A stretch of DNA of 64,000 nt from Pectinophora gossypiella. Lineage: Eukaryota > Arthropoda > Insecta > Lepidoptera > Gelechiidae. The stretch lies in contig NC_065415.1 in the NCBI RefSeq assembly GCF_024362695.1, positions 13,309,438 through 13,373,437 of the forward strand, given 5' to 3'. This document shows positions 34,001 to 38,646 of this stretch, in pieces. The notes beneath the pieces are model-generated. The model made no database searches. It saw only the letters and a list, made by a program, of their open reading frames with translations, and was not told the DNA's origin. The translations under genes and the position numbers were made by a program. Every line of letters starts with the position of its first letter. The stretch's first letter is position 1.

Positions 34001-34203
34001 TTTTAAATAATACTCCATGGAAGCGATATTAAAAAATAAATTGTTTCAGAATAAAGTCATAAATTTATAAATTTATTTGATTATAAACTTACCGTAGATG
34101 CGGCCTTGGCTGCTGCCCTTGCAATCTTATCCCAACCAAGGACAGTATAAGGCCTGGACCCCACATTCCTCAAACCTCCAACACGAGCACTTAGATACAA
34201 CAT
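975..34203 (-). CDS. P5CS: delta-1-pyrroline-5-carboxylate synthase, 10 coding exons
   Basis: Bifunctional enzyme: an N-terminal glutamate 5-kinase and a C-terminal gamma-glutamyl phosphate reductase turn glutamate into glutamate-5-semialdehyde, in equilibrium with P5C, for proline and ornithine synthesis in mitochondria. Joining 34203-34093, 19025-18849, 16717-16574, 15811-15704, 10003-9833, 7598-7410, 4046-3854, 3635-2631, 1591-1463 and 1096-975 gives 2349 nt, 782 codons plus stop, close to the roughly 795 residues of the human enzyme. All introns are GT-AG and the phases agree. Residues 1-37 are basic and Ser/Ala-rich, like a mitochondrial leader. Kinase marks include VVKLGSAV, SSGAVAFG, NTNDAV and GTGGMDSKV; reductase marks include ESRPD, PRGSSDLV, AACNAMETLL with the expected catalytic Cys near residue 608, and FGLGAEVGIS. 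The start has a strong context (gccaccATG). Introns carry most of the repeats in this half of the window. Confidence 0.96.
1174..1432 (+). mobile_element. SINE family D copy, in P5CS intron 9
   Basis: A tRNA-like head with a B-box (GGTTCGAGTCC) is followed by a body containing gacggcgatacggctc and cctctgac. The body recurs at 42640-42770, 55010-55115 and 58600-58765. It ends at a (TG)n run. Confidence 0.65.
1433..1458. repeat. (TG)n microsatellite at a splice donor
   Basis: About 13 TG units. On the P5CS transcript this is a CA repeat beginning within the first six bases of intron 9 (GTATAC then CA units). Confidence 0.95.
1463..1591 (-). CDS. P5CS: P5CS exon 9
   Basis: Encodes residues 700-743, including SVDSACVF and FRFGLGAEVGIS of the reductase domain. 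The acceptor is gtgcag and the donor is AGAG/GTATAC. The exon is 129 nt, phase 1 to phase 1. Confidence 0.95.
1632..1943 (+). mobile_element. SINE family A copy, in P5CS intron 8
   Basis: tRNA-like head (cagtggttgagcg), then the shared body (gatccctagtttggttagga; ctgattgtccgaaagtaag) and the cctcacaacccacacg tail. Other copies: 12506-12830, 38647-38985, 41592-41925, 54268-54580, 54636-54965 and several fragments. Diverged. Confidence 0.85.
1944..2630. other. rest of P5CS intron 8
   Basis: Non-coding. The open frame of exon 8 runs on to 2383 here by chance: the donor at 2630 and the missing conserved C-terminus show it is intron. No repeat was recognised. Confidence 0.75.
2631..3635 (-). CDS. 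P5CS: P5CS exon 8 (most of the reductase domain)
   Basis: A single 1005-nt exon encodes residues 365-700, nearly the whole gamma-glutamyl phosphate reductase (aldehyde dehydrogenase fold) domain. It includes FESRPDSLPQ, KGGKEAAHSN, PRGSSDLVRN, LGHAEGICHV, the Cys-bearing YPAACNAMET near residue 608, and KFGSSHTDVIV at its end. The donor is AAAACG/GTGAGT. Its size contrasts with the kinase half, which is cut into seven exons. Confidence 0.97.
3854..4046 (-). CDS. P5CS: P5CS exon 7 (end of kinase, linker)
   Basis: Residues 301-364 plus one base. VGTGGMDSKVNAATWA closes the kinase domain; GRKVGTFFTD lies in the linker. Acceptor tttcttag, donor AATG/GTAAGA. Intron 7 (3636-3853) is only 218 bp. 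Confidence 0.95.
4110..4218 (+). mobile_element. SINE family A fragment
   Basis: Central part only: cggaaggcac, gttactact, gtagtcgttacatgag and an aataataaca stretch, diverged from the intact copies. In P5CS intron 6. Confidence 0.55.
4219..4980. other. P5CS intron 6, unassigned
   Basis: AT-rich intron DNA without recognised coding or repeat structure. Confidence 0.6.
4981..5000. repeat. (TGAT)5 microsatellite
   Basis: Five perfect tetranucleotide units after an AT-rich stretch. Confidence 0.95.
5017..5105 (-). mobile_element. SINE family B 3' fragment
   Basis: Matches the 3' end of SINE B in reverse (acgtcccac, ggcctccc, caatcaacc, gcgggttggtgg). Compare 60855-61165. Confidence 0.7.
5249..5478. 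mobile_element. MITE with inverted ends
   Basis: Ends are inverted copies: CAGGGCTTACATGCGCAA at the left and, reversed, AGGGCTAACATGTGCAA at the right, both followed by TGATAAAAT. The interior (cagaacgacatg, accaatcgac) recurs at 63609-63770, where only one end survives. Confidence 0.65.
5636..6043. repeat. perfect 46-bp-arm palindrome, split by a MITE
   Basis: Arms 5962-5991 and 5995-6024 are perfect inverted copies around the loop caa. Outside them, 5636-5654 is the perfect inverse of 6025-6043 once element E and its AAT duplication are removed. The original was therefore a foldback with two 46-nt arms. Confidence 0.9.
5655..5961 (+). mobile_element. MITE family E copy 1
   Basis: Long inverted ends (GGCCCCGATTCCTG left; GGTGCTAATTCCTG right, reversed) run on through the shared ctaattttattttaagtta block. 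Flanked by AAT on both sides (5652-5654, 5962-5964). Other copies: 36190-36565, 36835-37121, 42246-42635, 47400-47706. Confidence 0.85.
6044..6530. other. P5CS intron 6, unassigned
   Basis: No recognised coding or repeat content. Confidence 0.55.
6530..6931 (+). mobile_element. retroelement 3' end with (CTTT)n tail
   Basis: Ends in aataaacgtttctttctttc, a poly(A)-signal-plus-tail arrangement. The segment with accagcgtc and caccaccacc recurs at 27840-28080, also ending in aataaacgttt. Probably a truncated retroelement. Confidence 0.5.
7077..7207 (+). repeat. repeat H copy (retroelement 3' end)
   Basis: Contains cttaaacgttgtaccgggtg, cagcgctccccatttgtccg, gcggcaaatctacaataagt and an A-rich end. 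Copies: 30650-30975, 61905-62080 (+); 26197-26480, 42805-42880, 47040-47125 (-). Confidence 0.8.
7410..7598 (-). CDS. P5CS: P5CS exon 6
   Basis: Residues 238-300, phase 0 at both ends. KDNDSLSALLA and MMSDVDGIYNKPP are conserved in the amino-acid kinase fold. Acceptor tttcccag, donor TAAG/GTGCGT. Confidence 0.96.
7873..8218 (-). mobile_element. SINE family I copy
   Basis: On the minus strand: tRNA-like head with B-box GGTTCGAATCC, then a body with gaatttgttttcgaattcat, ggacctgtcaaat, aagcggaccctg and a gatgatga tail. Copies: 27008-27325 (+), 51425-51655 (-), 55645-55812 (+). In P5CS intron 5. Confidence 0.85.
8457..9130. mobile_element. MITE family R copy with nested LINE tail
   Basis: The left end (cgcctttttaaaaaattaca, gtgatttttgttaacaaaa) is the inverse of the right end (tgttgaagaaaatcacat, gcggtttaaaaagaccac). 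A LINE J tail (8835-9036) sits inside. A second copy is at 60785-61310. Confidence 0.55.
8835..9036 (+). mobile_element. LINE J 3' tail
   Basis: Contains gtgccgaggtttttcttg, ttgtgagaagctgca and gaataaagatagttttgag. Copies: 10281-10455, 23826-23949, 52303-52465 (+) and 31465-31575 (-). Confidence 0.75.
9172..9340. mobile_element. MITE family F copy 1
   Basis: Palindromic element: gttaaaaaggc at the left mirrors ggcctttttaac at the right, with caatattgc and attgctt on the two arms. Other copies: 9694-9818, 29193-29325, 33043-33175, 36722-37157, 48500-48618. Confidence 0.75.
9341..9693. other. P5CS intron 5, unassigned
   Basis: No recognised gene or repeat. Confidence 0.55.
9694..9818. mobile_element. 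MITE family F copy 2, beside a splice donor
   Basis: Near-perfect palindrome of about 125 bp: ggccacatcgaagcaattca on the left arm, tgaattgcttcgatgtgg on the right. It ends 14 nt downstream of the exon 5 donor on the P5CS transcript. Confidence 0.85.
9833..10003 (-). CDS. P5CS: P5CS exon 5
   Basis: Residues 181-237, phase 0. Carries PIINTNDAVSPP, the conserved kinase Asn-Thr-Asn motif, and DDSIVPGTG. Acceptor tcaacag, donor AAAAAG/GTAAAT. Confidence 0.96.
10281..10455 (+). mobile_element. LINE J 3' tail
   Basis: ccctgtgctgaggttgcag, ggttgtgagaagctgcagta, gaataaagatac and gagtttgagtttgag tail. In P5CS intron 4. Confidence 0.75.
10456..11077. other. P5CS intron 4, unassigned
   Basis: A GC-richer patch (10660-10740) and otherwise ordinary intron DNA. 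No gene recognised. Confidence 0.55.
11258..11355. mobile_element. MITE family L copy
   Basis: Inverted ends CTGACGTAACTGCAATTTTT and, reversed, CTGACGTATCTGAATTTTTT. Interior ttgtgtcttattgacaat and gcaaaaggtgcaaatc recurs at 41345-41490. Confidence 0.6.
11397..11605 (+). mobile_element. RTE-like LINE tail with zinc-finger-like end
   Basis: Encodes YCVPCDRTFKSKFGFASHIR then HHNNDPG and a stop: a C2H2-like (Cys-Cys...His-His) C-terminus. The same end occurs at 21480-21570. Confidence 0.75.
11677..11818. mobile_element. MITE family G, monomer
   Basis: Starts gagtgttagtgacatcgtaa, ends with the inverse tcgttacgatgttattaaca, flanked by TA. At 142 bp it lacks the linker and second half of the dimers at 23950, 29349 and 29982. 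Confidence 0.7.
12506..12830 (+). mobile_element. SINE family A copy
   Basis: Full-length: head with gtgcagtggttga and B-box GGTTCGAATCC, central cgtgtttcggaaggcacgtt, tail cacctcacaacccacacg. P5CS intron 4. Confidence 0.9.
12831..13036 (+). repeat. 'LEDLGW' unit, copy 1
   Basis: About 205 bp repeated in reverse at 15405-15612. The plus frame encodes AKAPVEF, then IQKNPNVFSGLEDLGWFG and QVTLI; the other copy encodes nearly the same peptide. Joined directly to SINE A tails on both sides here. Unrecognised; perhaps a coding remnant of a mobile element. Confidence 0.7.
13037..13113 (-). mobile_element. SINE family A tail fragment
   Basis: Reverse of the SINE A 3' end (tcttcttctatcgtgtgg, accaactttatcaac, ggtgtcagggttat). 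Confidence 0.75.
13114..15314. other. P5CS intron 4, unassigned
   Basis: About 2.2 kb of AT-rich intron. A short stretch near 13600 (accgacttcaaaaaaagta) resembles the end of a common lepidopteran repeat. The open frames here are short and look random. Confidence 0.55.
15315..15404 (+). mobile_element. SINE family A 3' fragment
   Basis: tcgttatatgagtcatatca, cctttggcgg-like, gggttgatgaggt and ccacacgag: the SINE A 3' third, joined to the reversed LEDLGW unit. Confidence 0.75.
15405..15612 (-). repeat. 'LEDLGW' unit, copy 2
   Basis: Reverse of 12831-13036. The minus frame reads AKAPVEFCFAAYKIQKYPNV then LSGLEDLGWFDQVTLI. Ends in gctgacagcgcattttc-type sequence like copy 1. Confidence 0.7.
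15704..15811 (-). CDS. P5CS: P5CS exon 4
   Basis: Residues 145-180, phase 0. RAAAAVGQSELMSMYDAMF is characteristic of P5CS kinase. Acceptor attcaacag, donor CCAG/GTTTGT. Confidence 0.96.
15812..16573. other. P5CS intron 3
   Basis: 762-bp intron with no recognised repeat or gene. Confidence 0.7.
16574..16717 (-). CDS. P5CS: P5CS exon 3
   Basis: Residues 97-144, phase 0. Carries MVSSGAVAFGRQKL, the conserved substrate/nucleotide-binding loop of glutamate 5-kinase. Acceptor tgcttaag, donor AGAGAG/GTTAGT. A partial copy lies 273 bp upstream on the transcript at 16886-16990. Confidence 0.96.
16797..16838 (+). pseudogene. reverse-transcriptase motif fragment
   Basis: In one frame encodes LPQGCVLGPLFFL, the non-LTR reverse-transcriptase PQG...LGP block, then stops. 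A 40-bp scrap with no other RT sequence beside it. Confidence 0.55.
16886..16990 (-). pseudogene. P5CS: shortened second copy of P5CS exon 3
   Basis: After a good acceptor (cccatag) it reads VAECHHEGRECIMVSSG, identical in protein to exon 3 for 17 codons. All seven base differences in those codons are silent. It then diverges: TVGYRRILKDI replaces AVAFGRQKLTQ. A GTTAGC donor at the matching place would give a 105-nt, stop-free exon in phase 0 (39 nt shorter than exon 3). It is either an alternative exon or a decaying duplicate. The altered AVAFG loop argues against normal kinase activity if it is used in place of exon 3. Confidence 0.7.
16991..17820. other. P5CS intron 2, unassigned
   Basis: AT-rich. 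Two overlapping short open frames near 16811-17271 cover the exon copy in the wrong strand and look random. Confidence 0.6.
17821..18111. mobile_element. MITE-like element M
   Basis: Left end aatgagggtgcgttcctc and right end gcgtggaaagtccttcattg resemble the two ends of a repeat whose fragments lie near 26888, 29310, 30985 and 42130 (gaacgtagcc...cctcatt). Confidence 0.4.
18457..18628 (-). mobile_element. RTE-like LINE 3' tail
   Basis: Reverse of catacatacataagatcatg, agggtaggcagaaacca and cttcctccgctttcatc; same family as 1-295. Frameshifted. Confidence 0.7.
18629..18778 (+). mobile_element. mariner-like MITE, copy 1
   Basis: Ends CAGTCATGAGCA and, reversed, CGGTCACGAGCA, between TA dinucleotides. 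Contains a perfect 14-bp hairpin (18648-18681, gtgcgacagagtcc around actttа-like loop). Ends 70 bp from exon 2's donor. Confidence 0.85.
18849..19025 (-). CDS. P5CS: P5CS exon 2
   Basis: Residues 38-96, phase 0. YARRLVVKLGSAVITRED is the start of the kinase fold. Acceptor tttatttcag, donor AACAG/GTAAAA. Flanked on both sides by copies of the same MITE. Confidence 0.97.
19091..19236 (+). mobile_element. mariner-like MITE, copy 2
   Basis: Same ends and orientation as 18629-18778, TA on both sides, and the long core from ctttaggactctgtcgcact onward is nearly identical. A third, older copy is at 52154-52297. Confidence 0.85.
19444..20360 (+). mobile_element. probable BEL/Pao 5' LTR and leader
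   Basis: Without the nested hAT element, DNA from about 19444 leads through a cgcaaataaagaaataaacc poly(A)-like site to ctacaactaca near 20130, a plausible LTR end. The leader has tttggtccttcgagc, common before gag in such elements. The LTR boundary is inferred. Confidence 0.45.
19553..20034. mobile_element. hAT-type non-autonomous element with 8-bp duplication
   Basis: 482 bp with ends CAGCGGCG(GCG)TAGCGT and, reversed, CAGCGGCGTAGCGT, flanked by perfect copies of GTGAAACG (19545-19552, 20035-20042). A SINE A tail fragment (19650-19697) lies inside. Confidence 0.9.
20362..21060 (+). pseudogene. BEL/Pao retrotransposon gag remnant
   Basis: The first ORF (20362-20691, 109 aa) starts MATNIDQLLEKQKV and has a helical N-terminus. 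After a stop and frameshift, PKIDIPEFNGNYNKWVSF and LLKSKLRGEPEKLVQHL follow: the DUF1759-type gag region of Pao-like elements. No zinc knuckle, protease or RT follows, because the copy is cut at about 21060 by a LINE fragment. Not expected to be functional. Confidence 0.75.
21061..21625 (+). pseudogene. RTE-like LINE C-terminal remnant
   Basis: A 98-codon frame (21069-21365) carries LRRAGLSGIEALIIKHRLRW and RMDDSRLPKAVFYSELSSGK, the tail of endonuclease-RT polyproteins. In another frame RIFKSKFGFASHIRAHH and a stop give the zinc-finger-like end shared with 11397-11605. At least one frameshift. Inserted in or joined to the gag remnant. Confidence 0.8.
21914..22679. other. P5CS intron 1, unassigned
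   Basis: AT-rich; (TA)n near 22106-22125. No gene recognised. Confidence 0.55.
22680..22765 (-). repeat. repeat Q copy
   Basis: Reverse of the unit in 59023-59160 and 59302-59452: tctttcacttgcaataagta and caagaaag are shared. Confidence 0.45.
22766..23825. other. P5CS intron 1, unassigned
   Basis: No recognised gene or repeat. Confidence 0.55.
23826..23949 (+). mobile_element. LINE J 3' tail
   Basis: agctctgtgccgaggtttta, ttgtgagaagctgca and gttacctactgaata; abuts the element G dimer. Confidence 0.7.
23950..24430 (-). mobile_element. MITE family G dimer 1
   Basis: Two hairpin units (23950-24176, 24213-24430), each with inverted gtgttagtgacatcgtaacg ends, joined by a 36-bp linker (24177-24212) that is the reverse of the linker in the dimers at 29349 and 29982. 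TA on both outer sides. Confidence 0.85.
24706..24895 (-). mobile_element. RTE-like LINE 3' tail
   Basis: The minus frame reads IQDVLKKGKDALNL then shifts; the 3' end mirrors catgtatgttatacaaaata and cgcctatttcccg. Same family as 1-295. Confidence 0.65.
24896..25311. other. P5CS intron 1, unassigned open frame
   Basis: A 144-codon minus frame (24842-25276) runs through here and into the LINE tail. It begins in AT-rich DNA and shows no recognised motif, so it is probably LINE debris or chance. Confidence 0.45.
25312..25500 (+). mobile_element. hAT-like end fragment
   Basis: cagcgattcccaaactgg and gttccgcggagtctag resemble hAT (Charlie-like) termini. No opposite end found. Confidence 0.4.
25572..25630 (+). 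mobile_element. non-LTR 3' tail, EAYAQQWASYG type
   Basis: gaggcctatgcccagcagtg then ggcgtcgtacggctgataat encodes EEAYAQQWASYG and a stop, as at 43304-43432. Very short copy. Confidence 0.75.
26197..26480 (-). repeat. repeat H copy, longer
   Basis: Reverse of repeat H, and upstream it also shares the stretch around gggtcaatagcgataac with 30650-30840. Confidence 0.75.
26888..27007. other. element M fragment and a short LINE tail
   Basis: gagggactttccaatcgaac resembles the M end. At 26982-27007, cgtcgtacggctgataatga is the extreme end of the EAYAQQWASYG-type LINE. Confidence 0.45.
27008..27325 (+). mobile_element. SINE family I copy
   Basis: gccgtggtagcctagttgct head, gattgtcgaatttgttttcg body, gcggaccctgtgaaaaac and gatgatga end. 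Part of the B-box region of the head is deleted. Confidence 0.8.
27536..27808 (+). mobile_element. SINE family C copy
   Basis: Head gagctcggtggcgcagcggt, central cgtgcttcggtaggcacgtt, tail cccaacagtggggacgttaa then gatgatga. Confidence 0.9.
27840..28080 (+). mobile_element. retroelement 3' end
   Basis: Shares accagcgtc and caccaccacc with 6530-6931 and ends in ataataaacgtttt. Contains an inverted acacacaaaaaaagacaaaa pair near 28005-28045. Confidence 0.45.
28081..28436. other. P5CS intron 1, unassigned
   Basis: Nothing recognised. Confidence 0.55.
28437..28716 (+). mobile_element. SINE family C copy
   Basis: Same head and tail as 27536-27808, including caaaggccggtcataggatg. Two same-orientation copies within 1.2 kb. 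Confidence 0.9.
28777..28890 (-). mobile_element. CpG-rich short element O, copy 1
   Basis: About 114 bp with a GCGGCCGCG core and tagaattatt-type centre; inverted ends around cgaaag. Reverse copy at 40022-40135. Confidence 0.6.
29193..29325. mobile_element. MITE family F copy, end replaced
   Basis: gggttaaaaaggccacatca and caatattgct on the left, gcaatattgctttttggatg on the right; then element-M-type sequence (gaggggctttccaggctacg) instead of the usual end. Confidence 0.6.
29349..29838 (+). mobile_element. MITE family G dimer 2
   Basis: 490 bp between TA dinucleotides. Two hairpin units joined by a 36-bp linker (29575-29610, atacctacttgtatggctac...). Ends cagggtgttagtgac and its inverse. 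Confidence 0.85.
29982..30469 (+). mobile_element. MITE family G dimer 3
   Basis: 488 bp between TA dinucleotides, same architecture and linker (about 30206-30242) as dimer 2, in the same orientation and 143 bp away. Confidence 0.85.
30650..30975 (+). repeat. repeat H copy, longest
   Basis: Includes cgacgacccgattactctag, cgacccactagggtcgatta and the full H core, ending in an A-rich run. An ATG frame at 30557-30793 overlaps its start and encodes an Arg/Pro/Tyr-rich tail; possibly the C-terminus of the parent retroelement. Confidence 0.65.
30976..31464. other. P5CS intron 1, unassigned
   Basis: A scrap of element M near 30985; otherwise AT-rich. Confidence 0.5.
31465..31575 (-). mobile_element. 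LINE J 3' tail
   Basis: Reverse of the J end: ttcagtaggtaacattgtta, gaatcgtc and ttctcatccgcctaaaacta. Confidence 0.7.
31576..32515. other. P5CS intron 1, unassigned
   Basis: AT-rich. Around 32336-32420 a SINE A/B-like reversed stretch (aatcaggtgatcagcctgaa, ggatcacgaagtca) is present. Confidence 0.5.
32516..32815 (+). mobile_element. SINE family B copy
   Basis: Head with gtctagtggttgtagag and B-box GGTTCGATTCC, central gtgcttcggggggcaca, tail gcccagcagtgggacgtata. Confidence 0.9.
33043..33175. mobile_element. MITE family F copy
   Basis: ggccgcattaaagcaattca mirrors tgaattgcttcaatgtggcc. Confidence 0.8.
33176..34092. other. 5' part of P5CS intron 1
   Basis: Very AT-rich, no recognised feature. 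Confidence 0.6.
34093..34203 (-). CDS. P5CS: P5CS exon 1 (start and leader)
   Basis: 37 codons, phase 0 donor (CTACG/GTAAGT). The peptide MLYLSARVGGLRNVGSRPYT is basic and lacks acidic residues, as in a mitochondrial leader. Strong start context. Confidence 0.92.
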
Positions 34204-34620
34204 GGTGGCACAACTAATAGAAAATAATATTTTACTTTATCACGACACTACATTCCACAACGTATGTATATGACCAACTAAATCGTTATGATAAACTGTA
34301 AAAGAGACATTTGTCAATGTTATCACCGCTCAATGTAAATAAGACTTTAGATTATATTTTAATTTGGTTACATTTTTTTCCGTTGTGGCCGTTACTCAAT
34401 TACTATTAACACGAATTATTTATTAAAATTACATACTTAACAATTATAAACGTAAACAACTTAAACTGCCTACCACATGCTAGGATTAATAAAAAAAACA
34501 TTCAGGGTTTTTTCCGTTTCAACATTATTTGTTATTATTTACTACATTTTTACGAAAAGTTCGAACGCGTGTCACGACGCGGCGTACGCGCTTAATAGAT
34601 CGGTATTTCGCCCTAACTAA
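34204..34620 (-). promoter_or_regulatory. probable P5CS 5' UTR and promoter region
   Basis: By position only. A CpG cluster at 34563-34592 (nine CpGs in about 30 bp) stands out from the AT-rich surroundings about 360 bp upstream of the ATG. No TATA box or initiator could be fixed. Confidence 0.35.
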
Positions 34621-35146
34621 ATATTCGACAACTCTCATCAAGAATAAATGAGTAAAGAGATGTTTCATAACAATTATCTCAAAAAATAAACTTGATTATG
34701 TGAAATCGAATCGACAGACACCTTTAGAATGACACTTCGGGCTAAATTCATTTTGCACGGACTACTTAGGTGCTCGTAATGCACAAGTGCATATTGCCTT
34801 ATTAGCGAGTAGAAAATGAACCTTGATCCATAAACCTATGTGGTCAAGTACTGTTGGCAAATGAAATTTAAACTTGTGAATAGAATAGCCATTTTCCTGC
34901 AATGAATCAATTTGTATTTACACATATGTAATAAAAAATCGAATAACCTACACCTGCACTCTTTATGGACTTTAAAACTGGGGGGGCAAGCCATTTTTAT
35001 TGACGTGTCTTATTTTAGATTTTCCGCAAATGGCATTAAATACTAAGCCGAAAAGCGATAGTAACTGTGATAAAATATTAAAATACATATATGGCCTTTT
35101 TAGATCCTCATTTTAATGAGGATAAATACTGTCTATTTCTCCCATC

Positions 35147-35825
35147 AGGTGTCGCTACTGTTGAGTGTTCTTTAATTCATGGCACAATAAAGCGAGGTAT
35201 GCTCACTCCTATGAAAAGCCGCCGAATTACTGACTAACGTACTTAATTACTATCAGTTGTCACATAATTATATAAAAAACATTAAAACAGTAAGTAAAAC
35301 TTTTACTAAAATTTCGAAATTGCCTTTCAAAGTAATTTAAAAGCATTAGACGCGTGGGTAATTTGTTTTTTACATGGCAACGGAGGGTGAGATGTTGTCA
35401 ACGCGGCTAACCTTGAAATGTTAGCTGTCACTTTTGAGCATAAGTACCTTGTTTCATAATCATAATCATATCATGTTTAATTGTACCATGCTAAATTTTG
35501 TCAGTTCCCCATACTATTTGAGTAAACAAACATAATTGTTTTGGTTATATTTTTACACTTTAGACCATTGCTCGGAGTTTAACTGCAAAATCATAGTATT
35601 TATTGTCATATTTATTCCCTAAAGATAGGAAATAATAAAACTTAAAAAACTTGTTTTCAATCAAAACCGGCTTCTTCCAACTGACTGCTATTCTTTTTCG
35701 TAACTCATCCTTCAGACGGGATACACTCCACGTTGCTCCACACTTTATAGCACTTTATCACGAATTTTAGCTGGACAGTATGGAGAACTGTCAAAATTCA
35801 GGAACACTCAACAGTGCTGCCGCCT
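35147..35825. mobile_element. possible element with inverted ends
   Basis: gtcgctactgttgagtgttc at the left and gaacactcaacagtgctgcc at the right are imperfect inverses 680 bp apart. No internal coding frame. Confidence 0.4.
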
Positions 35826-36187
35826 ATATTTATTTAAGCTTCTAGTTTTTATTGTCATTAGCGGCCAGCTGAAAATAGCCGCGCTAACCCTTTTTTTAGT
35901 TTTAAATCTTACAATTTCTTTAATGAGTTCTAAAAACTTAGTCTAACAATTTTCTATGCCAACGACGGCACATACGAGTAAACACTAAATAGGGACATCA
36001 AGACTACATTTTATGTGTTCAACTTGAATCCTGCTTAGTACACACCAACTGTTCAAATATTATTCCACGTATTTTCTTCTCAATTATAATGTTATACTAC
36101 CTATCATAAGAATGGATACACGTAATATCATTCCCATATGCCTATTTATGCATACTTAGTAACTACAATAACTACATATTTTTTACA
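35826..36187. other. intergenic, unassigned
   Basis: Nothing recognised. Confidence 0.55.
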
Positions 36188-36189
36188 CT

Positions 36190-36565
36190 GGTGCTAATTC
36201 CTGTAAATACCATCTAATTTTATTTTAAGTTATATCTGTCATTTTCTTATCCGCCGAAAAGGAAAGGGACGGGTAATCGACAAGCATAAAATTTATGGAA
36301 CACACGTCAATTTTAAGCACAAATCTAAACCAACCGTCTAAAAATTTTACGTCCGTCAATAACCCGACACAGTTAAGTAGACAGCACGTGAAACGGATTG
36401 CATACCAGAGACGTACCTTTTGATTCGCCCGGGTTATTCATTCATTTACTCATTCTTCCTAAAATTAAGAGCTGTGAATCATCCGTCCCTTTCCTTTTCG
36501 ACGGATATGAAAATGACGGATATAACTTAAAATAAAATTAGGCGGTGTCTGCAGGAATCGGGGCC
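36190..36565 (-). mobile_element. MITE family E copy 2
   Basis: 376 bp, GGTGCTAATTCC left and GGGGCC right ends, flanked by ACT on both sides (36187-36189, 36566-36568). Confidence 0.85.
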
Positions 36566-36721
36566 ACTGTTTAGATAAAATTAAACAAGCTAGTGACCTA
36601 TATAGTGACACTGGTCACCATTACATACATTCATGCTCATTATCTGACCGGAGCAAAGACACCAGGAAATAATTACGCGTTATGTCATACTTTACCCTCA
36701 TTGAACCAGATCTGAGAGAAA

Positions 36722-37157
36722 TAGGCCACATTAAAGCAATTCATCCAAAAACAATAGGTGTTACAGTTTGATATTCGCTCATAAAGTAAAGTGCGCAGTA
36801 TCAACAATGTCAAATAGCAATAATGGCCCCGATTCCTGCAGACATCTCTTAATTTTACTTTAAGTTATACCTGTTATTTTCTTATCCGCCGAAAAGGAAA
36901 GGGACGGATGATTGACAGCTCTTAATTTTAGGAAGAATGAGTAAATAAATGAATAACCCGGGCGAATTTTTAGACGGTTGTTTTAGATTTGTGCTTAAAA
37001 TTGACGTGTGTTCCATAAATTTTATGCTTGTCGATTACCCGTCCCTTTCCTTTTCGGCGGATAAGAAAATGACAGATATAACCTAAAATAAAATTAGATG
37101 GTATTTACAGGAATTAGCACCATTGCTTATTAAATGAATTGCTCCAATGTGGCCTGT
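36722..37157. mobile_element. MITE family F interrupted by E
   Basis: Left arm ggccacattaaagcaattca and right arm atgaattgctccaatgtggc belong to one F element; E copy 3 lies between. Confidence 0.8.
36835..37121 (+). mobile_element. MITE family E copy 3
   Basis: 287 bp, GGCCCCGATTCC to TTAGCACC. Inserted at the F centre; flanks AAT / ATT. Confidence 0.85.
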
Positions 37158-37210
37158 TATGGTCATGTCAGAGTCCAGAAATCCTCTTTCGGGACAGTGA
37201 GTACCAACAA

Positions 37211-37405
37211 TATTATTCTTCTTCTATCGTGTGGGTTGTGAGATGGATTACCAAACCTATCAACCCTGGTTATTATTGAGCCGCCATAGGCCCCTAACAT
37301 GACTTATGTAACGACTACATACTTACATCAGTAAGTAATAACCGGGACCAACGGTTTAACGTGCCTTCCGAAGCACGGATCATCTTACTTTTGGACAATT
37401 GTTCC
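37211..37405 (-). mobile_element. SINE family A 3' half
   Basis: Reverse orientation: ttcttcttctatcgtgtggg, gaagcacggatcatcttact. Confidence 0.8.
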
Positions 37406-37634
37406 ACCGCATAACCCACAGGATAAGGAGAAGAAACGAGAGAGTTGATGGGGAGTAATCATTGTAACCACCCGTGACCTTGATGCATCTAGCCCGATGG
37501 ACAGGGTAATTTAATAACCGTTTAAGGTATCAGCAGATTACATACAAGTCAATGCGACCGTGCCGACCGCTTCACTGCCAACCGCATCGGTTTGCGGTGC
37601 CTTATAAGAATCGCATTAGAGCCATGTTTCATTC

Positions 37635-37930
37635 ATACATACAAAAACAGCCTATATACGTCCCACTGCTCGGCACAGGCCTCCCCTCAATCAACCGGAG
37701 GGGGTATGGAGCATACTCCACGCTGCTCCAATGCGGGTTGGTGAAGATGTTTTTACGGCTAATAGCCGGGGCCAACGGCCCTCCGAAGCACGGAATCATC
37801 TTACTTTTTCGGACAATCAGGTGATTCAAGCCTGAAAAGTCCTTACCATTCTCACAAAGTGATTTCGATAATGTCCCCATCGGGAATCGAACCCAGAACT
37901 CCAGATCGTGAGCTTAACACCGTCGTGAGC
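37635..37930 (-). mobile_element. SINE family B copy
   Basis: Reverse orientation: acgtcccactgct to aatgtccccatcgggaatcg; nearly full length. Confidence 0.85.
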
Positions 37931-38646
37931 ATATTTCATTCACAACTTAAAAAAGTATTGGAGATATCAGAGCGTTTTTGATTGGATTTTAATCAATGAA
38001 GGATTTATCAAAGTTACCTAAGTAGGTAAGTATATCTCTAGGTCATACCATCAAATAAGTAGCTATCCACGTTACATATTGCAACTGTTAATTTAAAATT
38101 TTATCTACTTCATTATCGTCTAGTCTATTAGAAAGATAAGTACTTAATCTTTGATAACGCCTATGTTTGAGTTGACTAATGAACTAATGTGTAAATAAAA
38201 GATAGGGAATAAGTAGATATCATATTCAATAAGTGCTGTTTGAACTGCTACTTAATGGTGTAGTGTTATGCCATTAATAATGTTTAACACAAAATATGAA
38301 AAGAAGAACTTAAAATACTTGTTTTTTTATTGTAGAGGTGAATGTGGTATGTAGCTTACCCACATATCCGAGGAAAAAAAATGAAAATAAAATACTAAAA
38401 AATTAGTTACTTATGTTTCTTTTTACTCGCTTTATTAAATATGTTTTCGGAGGTGCCTGTAAGTAATTGATCCGGTTTTTGCTACGGGTTAGAAGGTCAG
38501 ACAGCCAGCATGGTCTATCGAAAGCCGGAACTGTCAATTCTTCTCTAACTCAAAAGAGATGATGACACATGAAATGGGGTAGAGTAATTCGTCGTTACTG
38601 AGTTTTTTTATAGTTTATTCACAGTAGACTACACAGGACAAGTATG
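37931..38646. other. intergenic, unassigned
   Basis: Around 38485-38550 a worn SINE I stretch (agaaggtcagacagcc). Otherwise nothing recognised. Confidence 0.5.
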
